The notes under the pieces are model-generated. The model made no database searches, was not told the origin of the DNA, and saw only the letters and a program-made list of their open reading frames with translations. This document shows, piece after piece, positions 54,692 through 64,000 of a DNA stretch of 64,000 nt. Each line of letters starts with the position of its first letter. Position 1 is the first letter of the stretch. The position numbers and the translations under genes were made by a program. This DNA is from Xanthomonas sp. DAR 34887 (GTDB taxonomy: Bacteria; Pseudomonadota; Gammaproteobacteria; Xanthomonadales; Xanthomonadaceae): the NCBI RefSeq assembly GCF_041245805.1, contig NZ_CP162490.1:2829001-2893000 (forward strand). Direction: 5' to 3'.

Positions 54692-54973
54692 CGTCTTTTC
54701 CCTCGCTGGCGCACCAGTGACCGAGCATAGCCGTAGGCCGTGAACGCCGCGCGCAAGGGCACGCGCCGTTCTTCGTTTCGTGCGCAGCGCGCACTCCTCC
54801 GCGCAGCCGGCGGCCGCCACGGAGCCCGGGAAGTGGATCTGCGTTGCGCCAAACACGGCACGTGGAATCGGCTGGCACGCCACGCCGACGCGCGCCTGAC
54901 CCGACCAACGCGCGCGCACGCCGCATGCTTGCCTCACGCCGCACGCCACGAGGCGGCGGCGTCGCGCACATGC

Positions 54974-57900
54974 CTAGCGCAGCTTGCGGCGGCGCGAATG
55001 CGTCTGCCGCCTGATCTCCGCGAGCAGCGCGTCGATCGCCACCGGCTTGTTGACGTGCGCGGTGAAGCCCGCCGCCAGCGCGCGCGCCACGTCCGCCTGC
55101 GCGCCGAAACCGGACAGCGCCAGCGCCGGCACGTCGGCGTAGTGCGGCAATTGGCGCAAGCGGCCGATCAGCGACAGGCCGTTCATGTCGGGCATGCCGA
55201 TGTCCGACAGCACGATATCGAAACGCGAAGCGGCGGCCATCTCCAGCGCCGCCGCGCCGGTGGTGGCCACGCTGACCTCTGCGCCTTCCAACTCCAGCAG
55301 TGCCGCCAGCGATTCGACCGTGTCGCGGCTGTCGTCGACCACCAGTACCTGCAGGCCGGCGCACGGTGCGATCCCGATCTCCTGATCCGGCATCGCCGGG
55401 GTGGCAACCGGTTTGGCCAGCGGCAGCCACACCACGAAGGTGCTGCCGCTACCGAGGCCTTGCGACAGCGCTTCCACCCGGCCGCCCTGCTGGTCCACCA
55501 ACTGTCGCACCAGCGCCAGACCGATGCCCAACCCGGTCTGCTTGCTCGCGACCCGCGCTGCGGCCTGGCCGAACATGTCGAACACCCGCGGCAGGAAATC
55601 CGGGCTGATCCCCTGGCCGGTGTCCTCGACCGCCAGCCGGCCGTAGCCGCCGGCACTGGAGATGCGCACGGCGATGCGGCCACCGGGCGGAGTGAACTTG
55701 ATCGCATTGGATACCAGATTCCACACGATCTGCTCCACCCGCTGCGGATCGCCCCGCACCAGCAGGTCCTCTTCCTGGCTCGACACGCTCAGGTCCAGCT
55801 CCGACGCCGCGCTGTCGGCGGCAGCCACCTCGACGATGTTGCGGGTCAGTGGCAGCAGCGGCAGGTCGGTGATGTTCAGGTGCAACTTGCCGGTGCGGAT
55901 GCGCGACAGGTCCAGCAGGTCGTCGATGATCTTGGCCTGCCCGTGGATCGCGCGCTTGACCACTTCGATGATGCCGGTGCCCTTCTTGGAACCGCGCAGT
56001 TCGGGCACGCGCGACAGCAGTTCGATATTGACGCTGATCAGGTTCAGCGGGTGCTTGAGCTCGTGCGACATCACTGCCAAGAAATCCCCGCGCAACTCCT
56101 GTTCACCGGGCAGCTCGGCATCCGCCGCCGACGCCGGCAGGCGGGCCAAGCGCCCCGCCTCGGGGCGCCACAGCAACTTCAGCGATTCGGCCGTGGCTAC
56201 GCCGAGCGGGAACGTCATCTCGAACAGCTCGACCGTCGCGCCGTCGCGGCAGAGCAGCGGACGGCGCTCAGTGCGCGGCATCCTGTCCTCGGCATCGCTC
56301 GCTCCGCCATTGGGCGTACCGGGACGGCGCCGCGGATACAAGCGCGAGAATGGTGTGCCCAGCATGTCGTCGGCAGCGTAGCCGAGGATCTCGCTCGCGC
56401 CGGCGCTCCAGCAGCGGATCATGCCGCCTGCATCGATCGCCACCACGCCCAGATGGCCGCCCGTGCCGGCCAGCATCCCGGGCGACGGCTCGAGCTCGCG
56501 CGCCTGCTGCTCGGCACGGCGCAGGCTGGTCACGTCGACAAAGGTCAACACCGCCCCGTCGATGCGGTTTTCCTGGGTGCGGTACGGCAGCACGCGGACG
56601 ATATAGGTGCGTCCGTCGATCGCCCGCACCTCGCGCTCGCGCACCTGCAGCGACGAGAAGGCAACCTCCGCGTCGCCAGCCAGCTCCGGGTAATCCAGGC
56701 GGTGGGTGATGTCCAGCAAACGCCGGCCGACGTCGGCCGGGATGATGCTGAAGATGCCTTCGGCGTGCGGTGTATAGCGCTTGATGCGCAATTCGGCATC
56801 GACGAAGATCGTAGCGATCTCGGTGGAGGCGATGAAGTTGCGCAGGTCGTCGTTGATCTCCGCCGCTTCGTCCACCTTGCTCTTGAGCTCGTAGTTGACC
56901 GTCGTCAACTCCTCGTTGAGCGACTGCAGCTCTTCCTTGCTGGTTTCCAGTTCCTCGGTGGCCGAGCGCAGTTCCTCGTTGATCGCCTGCAGTTCCTCGT
57001 TGGACGCCTTCAGCTCCTCGGTGGACGTCTCGGATTGTTCGATCGTGGTCTGCAGCCGATCACGCGTGGCCTGCAGTTCTTCCTCCAGCCGCAGCAGCAC
57101 CGCATCCTTCGCCGGCGGAGCGTCTGCCGCCTCCTGCTTGGGGCTGAGCGTGTCGTCCACTTCGTCGAAGAACACCAGCATGAAATTGGCGTCGGCGTCG
57201 GGATCGCGGAACGGCCGCACCACCATGTTCAGATAGCTGCGCACGCCGTTGCGCTCCAGCCGCACCTGCCGCGCCTCCACGCTGCGCTTGGTATGCACGG
57301 CCTGGAACAGCGCGCTGCGCAGCTCCAGCCGCAGCGCCGGGTCGACGACCGCCAGCAGGTTGTAGCTGGGTTCGCCACCGCCGAACTTCATGAAGCGGCC
57401 GACCTCGCTGGACATGTGCACGATGGTGTAGTCCTGATCGATGATCACGCTGGGCGGCGCATAGTGCTCGAGCACGCGCTGGTGGACCTCGGCGAAGGAG
57501 AATCCGCGGACCCGCGTGGTCGCTGCCGGGATCGCGCCGACGTGCGGCCCGGCGCGCAGCGGCAGGCTCGGCGTCAACAGGTTGCGCGACTGGGCGCGCG
57601 CGCGGAAGATCCGGTTCTTCTTGTCCACCGGCTCGAACAATGCCGAGGCCGCATCGGCCGACTCGGAGCTGCCCAGGAACAGGTAGCCGCCCGGAGCGAG
57701 CGCGAAGTGGAACACCTGCAGCAGCCGCGCCTGGATGTCGCGGTCCAGGTAGATCAGCAGGTTGCGGCAGCAGATCAGGTCGACCCGCGAGAACGGCGGG
57801 TCGCGCAGCACGTTGTGCAGCGCGAACAGCACCCGGTCGCGCACATGCTTCTTGACCCGGTACTGATGATGCTCGCGGCTGAAATATTCGCGCAGCCGCC

Positions 57901-59080
57901 CCGGCGGCACATCGGTCACGATCGAATCCGGATACAGCCCGGCGCGCGCACGCGCCAGCGCGCGCTCGTCGATGTCGGTGGCGAACACCTGAATCGGCGG
58001 CGGCGACTCCGTGCGTGCGGCCTCGTCGCACAACAGCATCGCGATCGAGTACGGCTCCTCGGCGGTCGCACAGCCCGGGGTCCATACCCGCACCGAGCCG
58101 CTGTCGCGGCCGCGCTCAATCAAATTCGGCACGATATCGCGCTCCAGCGCCTCGAACGCCTCGCGATCCCGGAAGAAATTGGTCACGCTGATCAGCATGT
58201 CGCTCAGCAGCGCGCCGGTCTCCGCCTCGTTTGCGGTCAGGAAGTCGCGGTAGCTGCCGATGTCCTTGAGCAGGTTGACCTGCAGCCGCCGTTCGATGCG
58301 GCGCAGCACCGTCGCCCGCTTGTAGTGGTGGAAATCGTGCCCCGTCCGCGAACTGAGCATCGCCAGGATGTCGCGCAGCGCCTGTTCGTCGCTGCGGCTG
58401 GCCTGGACCTTTCTGGCCATGGTCGGTTCATCGATCTCGTCCTTCGCCGGCAACACGATCTGGCGTGCGTTCTGCCACAGCTGCATCAGCTTCTGCGGCA
58501 TCTCCGCAACCGGCAGCACGAAGTCCACGAAGCCGCTGGCGATCGCGTTGCGCGGCATGTCTTCGTACTCGCAGTCGTCCGGCAATTGCGCGAGCGTGAC
58601 GCCGCCGTACTCCTTGAGCGCAGCGATGCCGACGGATCCGTCCGAGCCGGTTCCCGACAGCACCACTCCGATGGCACGGTCGCGATGCGCCTGCGACAAG
58701 GTGCGGAAGAAGGTATCGATGGCGGTATGGCGCCCGCGTGGGCGCGTAGCGTCCTGCACGATCAGGCTGCCGTCGTTCATCAGCAGATCGACCGATGGCG
58801 AGATCACATAGACGTGATTGCGCTCGATCTTGCGCGGCTGGGTGACCTGCACCACCGGCATGCGCGTGGCGCGCTGCAGCAGCTGGTCGGCGCTGCTCTC
58901 GTGCTTGGGCGACAGGTGCAGGATCACCACGAACGCCATGCCGTTGTCCGCCGGCAGGTTCGCCAGCAGCGTGGAGACCGCAACCAGACCGCCAGCGGAC
59001 GCGCCGATGCCCACCACGGGGAAGTCCAGGTGGCTGATCTGGATCGGGCGATCAGCGGGTTCCGCGGGGTGGTCGGGCAT
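54974..59080 (-). CDS. CheB-CheR-PAS-histidine kinase-receiver hybrid
   Basis: 1368 residues, several proteins in one. A CheB methylesterase domain is at ~20-200 (GIGASAGG, LHLSPKH, SGTGSDGS: the Ser-His-Asp triad). A CheR methyltransferase domain is at ~225-490 (TPGCATAEEPYS, CRNLLIYLD). PAS domains follow, then a long heptad coiled coil at ~650-720 (EELKASNEELQAINEELRS), more PAS, HisKA (MSHELKHPLN), HATPase (WNLVSNAIKFTP, DTGQGIS, GLGIGLALV) and a receiver with phospho-Asp (SDIGMPDMNGL). No membrane segment or HAMP. It probably integrates a signal through methylation-like and PAS sensing; its output is unknown. Confidence 0.92.
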   Translation of the reverse strand: MPDHPAEPADRPIQISHLDFPVVGIGASAGGLVAVSTLLANLPADNGMAFVVILHLSPKHESSADQLLQRATRMPVVQVTQPRKIERNHVYVISPSVDLLMNDGSLIVQDATRPRGRHTAIDTFFRTLSQAHRDRAIGVVLSGTGSDGSVGIAALKEYGGVTLAQLPDDCEYEDMPRNAIASGFVDFVLPVAEMPQKLMQLWQNARQIVLPAKDEIDEPTMARKVQASRSDEQALRDILAMLSSRTGHDFHHYKRATVLRRIERRLQVNLLKDIGSYRDFLTANEAETGALLSDMLISVTNFFRDREAFEALERDIVPNLIERGRDSGSVRVWTPGCATAEEPYSIAMLLCDEAARTESPPPIQVFATDIDERALARARAGLYPDSIVTDVPPGRLREYFSREHHQYRVKKHVRDRVLFALHNVLRDPPFSRVDLICCRNLLIYLDRDIQARLLQVFHFALAPGGYLFLGSSESADAASALFEPVDKKNRIFRARAQSRNLLTPSLPLRAGPHVGAIPAATTRVRGFSFAEVHQRVLEHYAPPSVIIDQDYTIVHMSSEVGRFMKFGGGEPSYNLLAVVDPALRLELRSALFQAVHTKRSVEARQVRLERNGVRSYLNMVVRPFRDPDADANFMLVFFDEVDDTLSPKQEAADAPPAKDAVLLRLEEELQATRDRLQTTIEQSETSTEELKASNEELQAINEELRSATEELETSKEELQSLNEELTTVNYELKSKVDEAAEINDDLRNFIASTEIATIFVDAELRIKRYTPHAEGIFSIIPADVGRRLLDITHRLDYPELAGDAEVAFSSLQVREREVRAIDGRTYIVRVLPYRTQENRIDGAVLTFVDVTSLRRAEQQARELEPSPGMLAGTGGHLGVVAIDAGGMIRCWSAGASEILGYAADDMLGTPFSRLYPRRRPGTPNGGASDAEDRMPRTERRPLLCRDGATVELFEMTFPLGVATAESLKLLWRPEAGRLARLPASAADAELPGEQELRGDFLAVMSHELKHPLNLISVNIELLSRVPELRGSKKGTGIIEVVKRAIHGQAKIIDDLLDLSRIRTGKLHLNITDLPLLPLTRNIVEVAAADSAASELDLSVSSQEEDLLVRGDPQRVEQIVWNLVSNAIKFTPPGGRIAVRISSAGGYGRLAVEDTGQGISPDFLPRVFDMFGQAAARVASKQTGLGIGLALVRQLVDQQGGRVEALSQGLGSGSTFVVWLPLAKPVATPAMPDQEIGIAPCAGLQVLVVDDSRDTVESLAALLELEGAEVSVATTGAAALEMAAASRFDIVLSDIGMPDMNGLSLIGRLRQLPHYADVPALALSGFGAQADVARALAAGFTAHVNKPVAIDALLAEIRRQTHSRRRKLR

Positions 59081-60160
59081 CTTCGTTCCAAAGCTGAAGT
59101 GTTATCTGTCCGTTCATTTTACCGTGACGCGCCGTAAGCTTCCCGTATGCATGACGTGCACGGGCATTCACGCCGCAGATGCGGGGGGCCAAAGCGGTTC
59201 GCCACCACCAAGACGCCCGCGTATGGCCGGTTTCGCGCCGCCATCGCGATTGCCTGCGCCAGACGCGGACCCGCAGCGCACCATGCCGATCGGCATCCTG
59301 ATGTGCGCGGCACCCCGGATTGATCCCCTTACGCCGGTGCGGCCGCTGCCGCGGCGGCAGGAATGCCGCCAGCCCATGCGCCGCCGGGCTCCGTCAGGCA
59401 GATGCGCGACATGCACGGCTGTTAAGGCAATGACGCGCGTCTGTCCTCCGTCATACGGTCAGGCGCCTGCCACTTCTCCAGCAAGGCGAGAACGGCACTG
59501 CACGCCTCGAAGGCCCACCATGGCACATTCGATCGCTATCGTGCGCCTCGCGCATGTCCACCGCGTCGGCCGGCGATCACACCGGTTGCGCCATGGGCGC
59601 TCCAACCTTGCTTAATGCGGTCGGCGCGTTCGGCCCAGCGGCAGCGGCCAGCTGCGCTCGCCGACACGCCTGACTGATTGAGCAGTTCGCATCCTCACCC
59701 AGATGGGTGGTCGCCACTTCGGCAAGTGAGGCTCAGGGAGTGAGGACTTCCAGTGAACACCTGCATGCGGTTGCCTCGTTAGACGACGACGGAGCCTCAC
59801 GAAAGGGATTAGCCAAATCATGGTTGAAGAACCTTCGTTGCACGCCAAGCCCTGGTGCCGTTGGCGACAACTCCAATGTCGCAGGCCTACCTACTACCCT
59901 CCCGAATCCCCGTCCCTGGTACAGACGTCGCCATCGCGCGGCAATAGCGGAAGCCATCGCATTGCCACGTCATGCGCCCCCAACAGGATCGGCGCGTCCG
60001 TCGTTTTGCGGTTTCGGCATGCCAGCCTCAGGCATCCGTCTCTTCCTGCCGGAACGATACCGATGCCACGTCCCTGCGATCCCCGTCATCACGACGACAC
60101 CGCCGCGTGCGCCACGACGCGATCGTCATGGCGCACGCAACCGGTCTCGCGACCGCGGCC
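59081..60160. other. Intergenic region without recognisable gene
   Basis: About 1.08 kb between the hybrid kinase and pgi. I see no coding region that resembles a protein, no RNA gene and no REP copies of good quality. Short frames here are low-complexity or lack ribosome sites. The stretch around 59700-59850 is compositionally distinct (GTGAGGCTC and CCTCAC words in inverted relation), which may be a worn insertion remnant. Confidence 0.6.
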
Positions 60161-61675
60161 TCAGCCGCGCAGCCGCGCCAGCACCGCCCGCGTCACCGGA
60201 TCGGCGACCTCGGTGGTTTCCCCCTGCAGCGCCGGCAGCAGTTGGCTGGCCAGTTGCTTGCCCAGTTCCACGCCGAACTGGTCGAAGGCGTTGATGCCCC
60301 AGATCACCGACTGCACGTAGACGCTGTGCTCGTACATCGCGATCAGCGCGCCCAGCGCCTGCGGGGTCAGCGCGTCGAGCAGGATCAGCGTGCTCGGGCG
60401 GCCGCCCGGGTAGTCGCGGTGCGGGTCGTCGCTGCCCTGCCCGTTCGCCAGCGCCTCGGTCTGCGCCAGCAGGTTGGCCAGCAGCGCCTGGTGGTTGACG
60501 GTGTACGGATCGTCGTTGTGGATGCAGCCGATGAAATCGGCCGGCACGATGCTGGTGCCCTGGTGCAGCGCCTGGAAGAAGCTGTGCTGCACGTCGGTGC
60601 CGGCGCCGCCCCACCACACCGGCACGGTATCGGCCTGCACCGGGCTGCCGTCCAGCCGCACGCGCTTGCCCAGGCTCTCCATCACCAACTGCTGCAGGTA
60701 GGCCGGCAGCAGCGCCAGGCGCTGGTCGTAGGTCATCACCGCCTGCGTGGCATAGCCGAGCACATTGCGGTTCCACAGCGTGGTCAGCGCATGCAGCACC
60801 GCCACGTTGCGCTCCAACGGCGTGTTCAGCGCGTGGGCGTCGAACTGCGTAGCACCGGTCAGCAATTGCTCGAAGCCGTCGGCGCCGATCGCCAGCGCGA
60901 TCGGGAAGCCGACCGCCGACCACAGCGAGTAGCGCCCCCCGACCCAGTCCCACATCGGCAGCACGCGGCTGGCGGCGATGTCGAAGGCCTTGGCGGCGCG
61001 TTCGGGATTGGCGCTGACCGCGTACAGGCGCTCGCTGCCGCCGAGCCAGTCGCGCAGGATCTGGCCGTTGAGCAGGGTTTCCTGGGTACCGAAGGTCTTG
61101 GAGATCAGCACGCCGGCGGTGCGTGCCGGATCCAGCGTGGCCAGGGTGCGCTGCATCGCCGCGCCGTCGACGTTGGAGACGAAATGCACGCGGAAGCGCG
61201 CGCCCTCGACCGGCCGCAGCGCGTCGGCGACCAGGCGCGGCCCCAGGTCGGAACCACCGATGCCGACGCTGACGATGTCGGTGACCTCGGTCTGCGCCAA
61301 TGCGTCGATCAGCGCGCGCATGCGCTGCTGCACCTCGCGCGCGCTGGCGTTGGCTTCGGCCGCGACCGGCGCGCCGCTGAGTTCGCCGCGCAAGGCAGTG
61401 TGCAGCGCGGCGCGGCCTTCGGTGACGTTGACCGTCTCGCCGCGGAACAGGCGCTGGAATGCGCCGGCCACGTCGTGCTCGGCCGCCAGCGCGAGCAACG
61501 CGTCGAGCGCGGCGCGGTCGTATTTCTGCCGCGCGAAGTTGAAGTACAACGGTCCGACCTGCAGCGCCAGGTCGTCGACCCGGCCCGGCTCGGCGGCCAG
61601 CAATTCGGGAAGGCGCGCCCCGCGCAAGCGCTGGGCGTGGGAATGCAGTGCGTCGAAACCGTTGGACTGTGTCAT
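60161..61675 (-). CDS. pgi: Glucose-6-phosphate isomerase
   Basis: 504 residues. It has SVGIGGSDLGPRLV, DWVGGRYSLWSAVG, GGAGTDVQHSFFQALHQGT and the C-terminal GINAFDQFGVELGK. All PGI active-site segments are present. It overlaps the panD stop by ATGA. It interconverts glucose 6-phosphate and fructose 6-phosphate. Confidence 0.97.
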   Translation of the reverse strand: MTQSNGFDALHSHAQRLRGARLPELLAAEPGRVDDLALQVGPLYFNFARQKYDRAALDALLALAAEHDVAGAFQRLFRGETVNVTEGRAALHTALRGELSGAPVAAEANASAREVQQRMRALIDALAQTEVTDIVSVGIGGSDLGPRLVADALRPVEGARFRVHFVSNVDGAAMQRTLATLDPARTAGVLISKTFGTQETLLNGQILRDWLGGSERLYAVSANPERAAKAFDIAASRVLPMWDWVGGRYSLWSAVGFPIALAIGADGFEQLLTGATQFDAHALNTPLERNVAVLHALTTLWNRNVLGYATQAVMTYDQRLALLPAYLQQLVMESLGKRVRLDGSPVQADTVPVWWGGAGTDVQHSFFQALHQGTSIVPADFIGCIHNDDPYTVNHQALLANLLAQTEALANGQGSDDPHRDYPGGRPSTLILLDALTPQALGALIAMYEHSVYVQSVIWGINAFDQFGVELGKQLASQLLPALQGETTEVADPVTRAVLARLRG

Positions 61676-62052
61676 GCGGCCTGCTTCGGGATGCTGTGGT
61701 TGGTATGGGTGATCGTGTTGTTGCCGTCCACGTAGACCAGGGTCGGCTGGAAGCGCGCGGCTTCCTCCTCGCTCATGCCGGCGAAGGCGGCGATGATGAT
61801 CAGGTCGCCGACCTGCACGTGGCGCGCGGCGCCGCCGTTGAGCGAGATGATGCCGCTGCCCTCGTCGGCGCGGATCGCGTAGGTGCTGAAGCGTGCGCCG
61901 TTGGTGACGTCCCAGATGTGCACCTGCTCGAACTCGCGGATGCCGGTGGCGTCCAGCAGCAGCCCGTCGATGGCGATCGACCCTTCGTAGTTGAGCTCCG
62001 AATGGGTGACGGTGGCGCGGTGGATCTTGGTCTTCAACAGGCTCAGTTGCAT
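61672..62052 (-). CDS. panD: Aspartate 1-decarboxylase
   Basis: 126 residues. Starts MQLSLLKTKIHRATVT, with the self-cleavage site in YEGS (Gly-Ser) that yields the pyruvoyl group. It makes beta-alanine for pantothenate. It is coupled to pgi downstream. Confidence 0.96.
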   Translation of the reverse strand: MQLSLLKTKIHRATVTHSELNYEGSIAIDGLLLDATGIREFEQVHIWDVTNGARFSTYAIRADEGSGIISLNGGAARHVQVGDLIIIAAFAGMSEEEAARFQPTLVYVDGNNTITHTNHSIPKQAA

Positions 62053-62296
62053 GCTTGCGGTACTGCGGTGGGGAAAGGCGCGCAGTTTAACAGCCGGGGG
62101 GTTAAGCGGCAGTGGCAGCGAGGCTTGGCGACAGGTGCGCGGCCTTGTCCGATGCGCGTCCCGGCATGCCGACCGCAGGACACGCTTTGGCTGCACGATG
62201 CGGCAATGCGCGCTGCGAGCGACACCGACCGCGGCCGGCCGAGCAGCGGGCCCCGCGGTCTGGACAACGACGAAGCGGCTGGCCTGATGGCTTCGC

Positions 62297-62690
62297 ACAC
62301 AGTCGGGGCTGAAGCCCCTCCCACAGTGCACCCAGCCGGCTCGCGCATGTCCCTGCAGGAGCGGCTTCAGCCGCGACGACGGAGCGGCGGGCTCGCCGGG
62401 GCGTCGGACACAGTCGGGGCTGAAGCCCCTCCCACAGTGCACCCAGCCGGCTCGCGCATATCCCTGTAGGAGCGGCTTCAGCCGCGACGACGAAGCGGCG
62501 GGCTCGCCGGCGTCGGCACAGTCGGGGCGAAGCTCCTCCCACAGTGCAACGAGCCGGCTCACAGCAAGCGGCTTCAGCCGCGACAGGGCCTACCGAGCGT
62601 GCCTGTCGCGGCTGGAGCCGCTCCTACAGTGCACCCAGCCGCTCACAGCGACCTGTGCGGGAGCGCTCCAGCCGCGACGCGCGAAGCCGA
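62297..62690. repeat. Tandem array of composite REP units
   Basis: A unit of ~110 bases containing two repeat types, CAGTCGGGGCTGAAGCCCCT and the REP palindrome, starts at ~62297, ~62408 and ~62517 (spacings about 111 and 108). The third unit is degraded, and further degenerate REP copies run to ~62690. It fills the 716-base panD-panC gap. Confidence 0.85.
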
Positions 62691-62768
62691 CCGGCACTCC
62701 GCCGCCTTCGACCACAGCCGGCACGGTGCCGGCAGCAGCGCCACGGCAGCCACTGCGCGCCGCCGCGC

Positions 62769-63608
62769 TCAGAACTCCAGATTGTCGATCAACCGGGTGC
62801 GCCCCAGGCGCGCGGCGATCAAGGCCACGCGCGGGCCTTCCTGGTCCTGCGGCTCGCTCAGGTCGGGCAGGCGCAGCACGGTGTAGTCGACCTCGAAGCC
62901 GGCCTGCTGCAACTGCCTGGTCGCCGCCGCCTCGACCTCGGCGCGCGGACGCCCGGCGATATGCCCGTCGCGCATCGCCAGCAACGTCTGCCGGATCTGC
63001 GCCGCGCGCGGCCGCTCTTCGGCCGACAGGTACTGGTTGCGCGAACTCATCGCCAGGCCGTCGGCCTCGCGCACGATGCCGCCGCCCAGAATTTCGATCG
63101 GGAACGCCAGGTCGGCGACCATCTGCCGGATCACCGCCAGTTGCTGGTAGTCCTTCTTGCCGAACGCGGCCAGGTCCGGCTGCACCTGGTTGAACAGGCG
63201 CGCGACCACGGTGCACACGCCATCGAAATGGCCAGGCCGGCAGGCGCCTTCCAGCACTTCGCTGACGCCCGGCGTATGCATGCGCAGCGCCAGCTCCACG
63301 CCCAGCGGATACATGCTTTCCACCGTCGGCAGCCACAGCACGTCGCAGCCGGCGCCTTCCAGGCCGCTGGTGTCGGCCTCGGGCGTGCGCGGGTAGCGGG
63401 TGAAGTCCTCGTTCGGGCCGAACTGGGTCGGGTTGACGAACACGCTGGACACCACCCGGTCGGCGTATTGCCGGGCCAGCATCACCAGCGAGAAATGCCC
63501 GGCATGCAGGTTGCCCATGGTCGGCACGAAGGCCACGCGCAGGCCCTGCCGCTTCCAGCCGGAAACGACGGCGCGCAGCCGGGCCAGGTCGGTGATGGTC
63601 TCGATCAT
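62769..63608 (-). CDS. panC: Pantothenate synthetase
   Basis: 279 residues. It has FVPTMGNLHAGHFSLV (nucleotide-binding HIGH-like motif), VFVNPTQFGPNEDF, FGKKDYQQL and the KMSKS-like MSSRNQYLS. It joins pantoate and beta-alanine. Start ATG 63608 overlaps panB by ATGA. Confidence 0.97.
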   Translation of the reverse strand: MIETITDLARLRAVVSGWKRQGLRVAFVPTMGNLHAGHFSLVMLARQYADRVVSSVFVNPTQFGPNEDFTRYPRTPEADTSGLEGAGCDVLWLPTVESMYPLGVELALRMHTPGVSEVLEGACRPGHFDGVCTVVARLFNQVQPDLAAFGKKDYQQLAVIRQMVADLAFPIEILGGGIVREADGLAMSSRNQYLSAEERPRAAQIRQTLLAMRDGHIAGRPRAEVEAAATRQLQQAGFEVDYTVLRLPDLSEPQDQEGPRVALIAARLGRTRLIDNLEF

Positions 63609-64000
63609 TTGGCGTAGGCGTGTTCGGCGTCGGGGAAGGTGCCGGCGCGTACCGCGTCGGCGTAGGCGCGCACGGCGCCGGCGATGGAGCCGCCTTCGGC
63701 CAGGAAGTCCTTGACGAAGCGCGGCCGCCGGTGGCCGCTGTCCAGGCCCAGGAAGTCGTGCAGCACCAGCACCTGGCCGTCGCAATCGGGGCCGGCACCG
63801 ATGCCGATGGTGGGGATGTCGATCGCGGCGGTGATCCGCGCGGCCAGCGGCGACGGCACGCATTCCAGCACCAGCAGCGCAGCGCCGGCTTCAGCCACCG
63901 CCTTGGCATCGGCGAGCAATTTGGCCGCGGCCGCTTCCTCGCGGCCCTGGATCTTGTAGCCGCCGAAGGTCAGCACCGACTGCGGGGTCAGGCCCAGGTG
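63605..64000 (-). CDS. panB: 3-methyl-2-oxobutanoate hydroxymethyltransferase (partial)
   Basis: The C-terminal 131 residues, cut by the right window edge. YKIQGR, LLVLECVP and IGIGAGPDCDGQVLVLHDFLGL are diagnostic. It makes ketopantoate upstream of panC. The gene continues beyond the window. Confidence 0.95.
   Translation of the reverse strand, partial: HLGLTPQSVLTFGGYKIQGREEAAAAKLLADAKAVAEAGAALLVLECVPSPLAARITAAIDIPTIGIGAGPDCDGQVLVLHDFLGLDSGHRRPRFVKDFLAEGGSIAGAVRAYADAVRAGTFPDAEHAYAK

Noticed and set aside
54740..59137. 1465-codon plus-strand frame opposite the hybrid kinase
   Set aside because: Antisense shadow: composition dominated by Arg, Gln, His and Asp, no domain, while the minus strand encodes CheB, CheR and kinase domains.
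59733..59957. Small minus-strand frame ending LEVLTP
   Set aside because: No ribosome binding site or motif, and it lies in a compositionally odd stretch. Kept only as part of the gap description.
62297..62690. CRISPR-like spaced repeats
   Set aside because: The repeats are palindromic REP sequences and the whole ~110-base unit is repeated, including the would-be spacers. No cas genes are present.

Overview
The window is GC-rich gammaproteobacterial chromosome. I read it as Xanthomonas or a close relative in the Xanthomonadaceae. The clues are a his operon headed by a TrpR-like YerC/YecD gene, a thrABC block, and many copies of a ~23-bp palindromic REP-type repeat (GTAGGAGCGGCTTCAGCCGC plus GAC and variants). 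This is inference from gene content and repeats, not from a search. No rRNA, prophage, transposase or CRISPR array was seen. There is one tRNA (Arg-CCU).

Left part (1-13970): a secreted metallophosphoesterase (808-2394), then an accessory island of about 11 kb on the minus strand. In transcription order the island holds a GrpB-family protein, an ABC-2 permease with no ATPase beside it, a tRNA-nucleotidyltransferase-like protein, a possible beta-propeller protein, and then seven tightly packed genes: chorismate-lyase-like, AMP-dependent acyl/aryl ligase, acyl carrier protein, HemN-like radical SAM enzyme, sulfotransferase, SDR and sulfotransferase. It looks like an uncharacterised biosynthetic cluster for a chorismate-derived, carrier-bound, probably sulfated aryl product. 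The island is flanked by a duplicated target. A 40-bp piece of the hisE 3' end lies beside the intact phosphoesterase on the left. A decayed 5' end of the same phosphoesterase lies beside the intact hisIE on the right. This suggests the island was inserted between hisIE and the phosphoesterase.

Middle (13970-32100): hisGDCBHAF-IE with the yerC regulator, hisS, a divergent FNR-type Fe-S regulator, thrC, a repeat-filled gap, thrB and thrA. Upstream of thrA lie an apparent threonine/isoleucine leader peptide and competing RNA hairpins. A small lipoprotein and tRNA-Arg follow.

Right part (32200-64000): an ALDH7-family aldehyde dehydrogenase, a phosphodiesterase, a methyltransferase, pyrD, murB, an EamA transporter, a NERD-helicase of visibly lower GC, an Asp/Glu racemase, a TPM-domain protein, a PAP2 phosphatase, ispG, a RegB/RegA-type redox two-component pair, a GAF-GGDEF-EAL protein with a degenerate GGDEF, a sodium symporter next to a GH3 beta-glucosidase, a CheB-CheR-PAS-kinase-receiver hybrid with a small orphan dimerisation-domain protein, and pgi-panD-panC-panB (panB cut by the window edge). 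A degenerate tandem array of REP units separates panC from panD.
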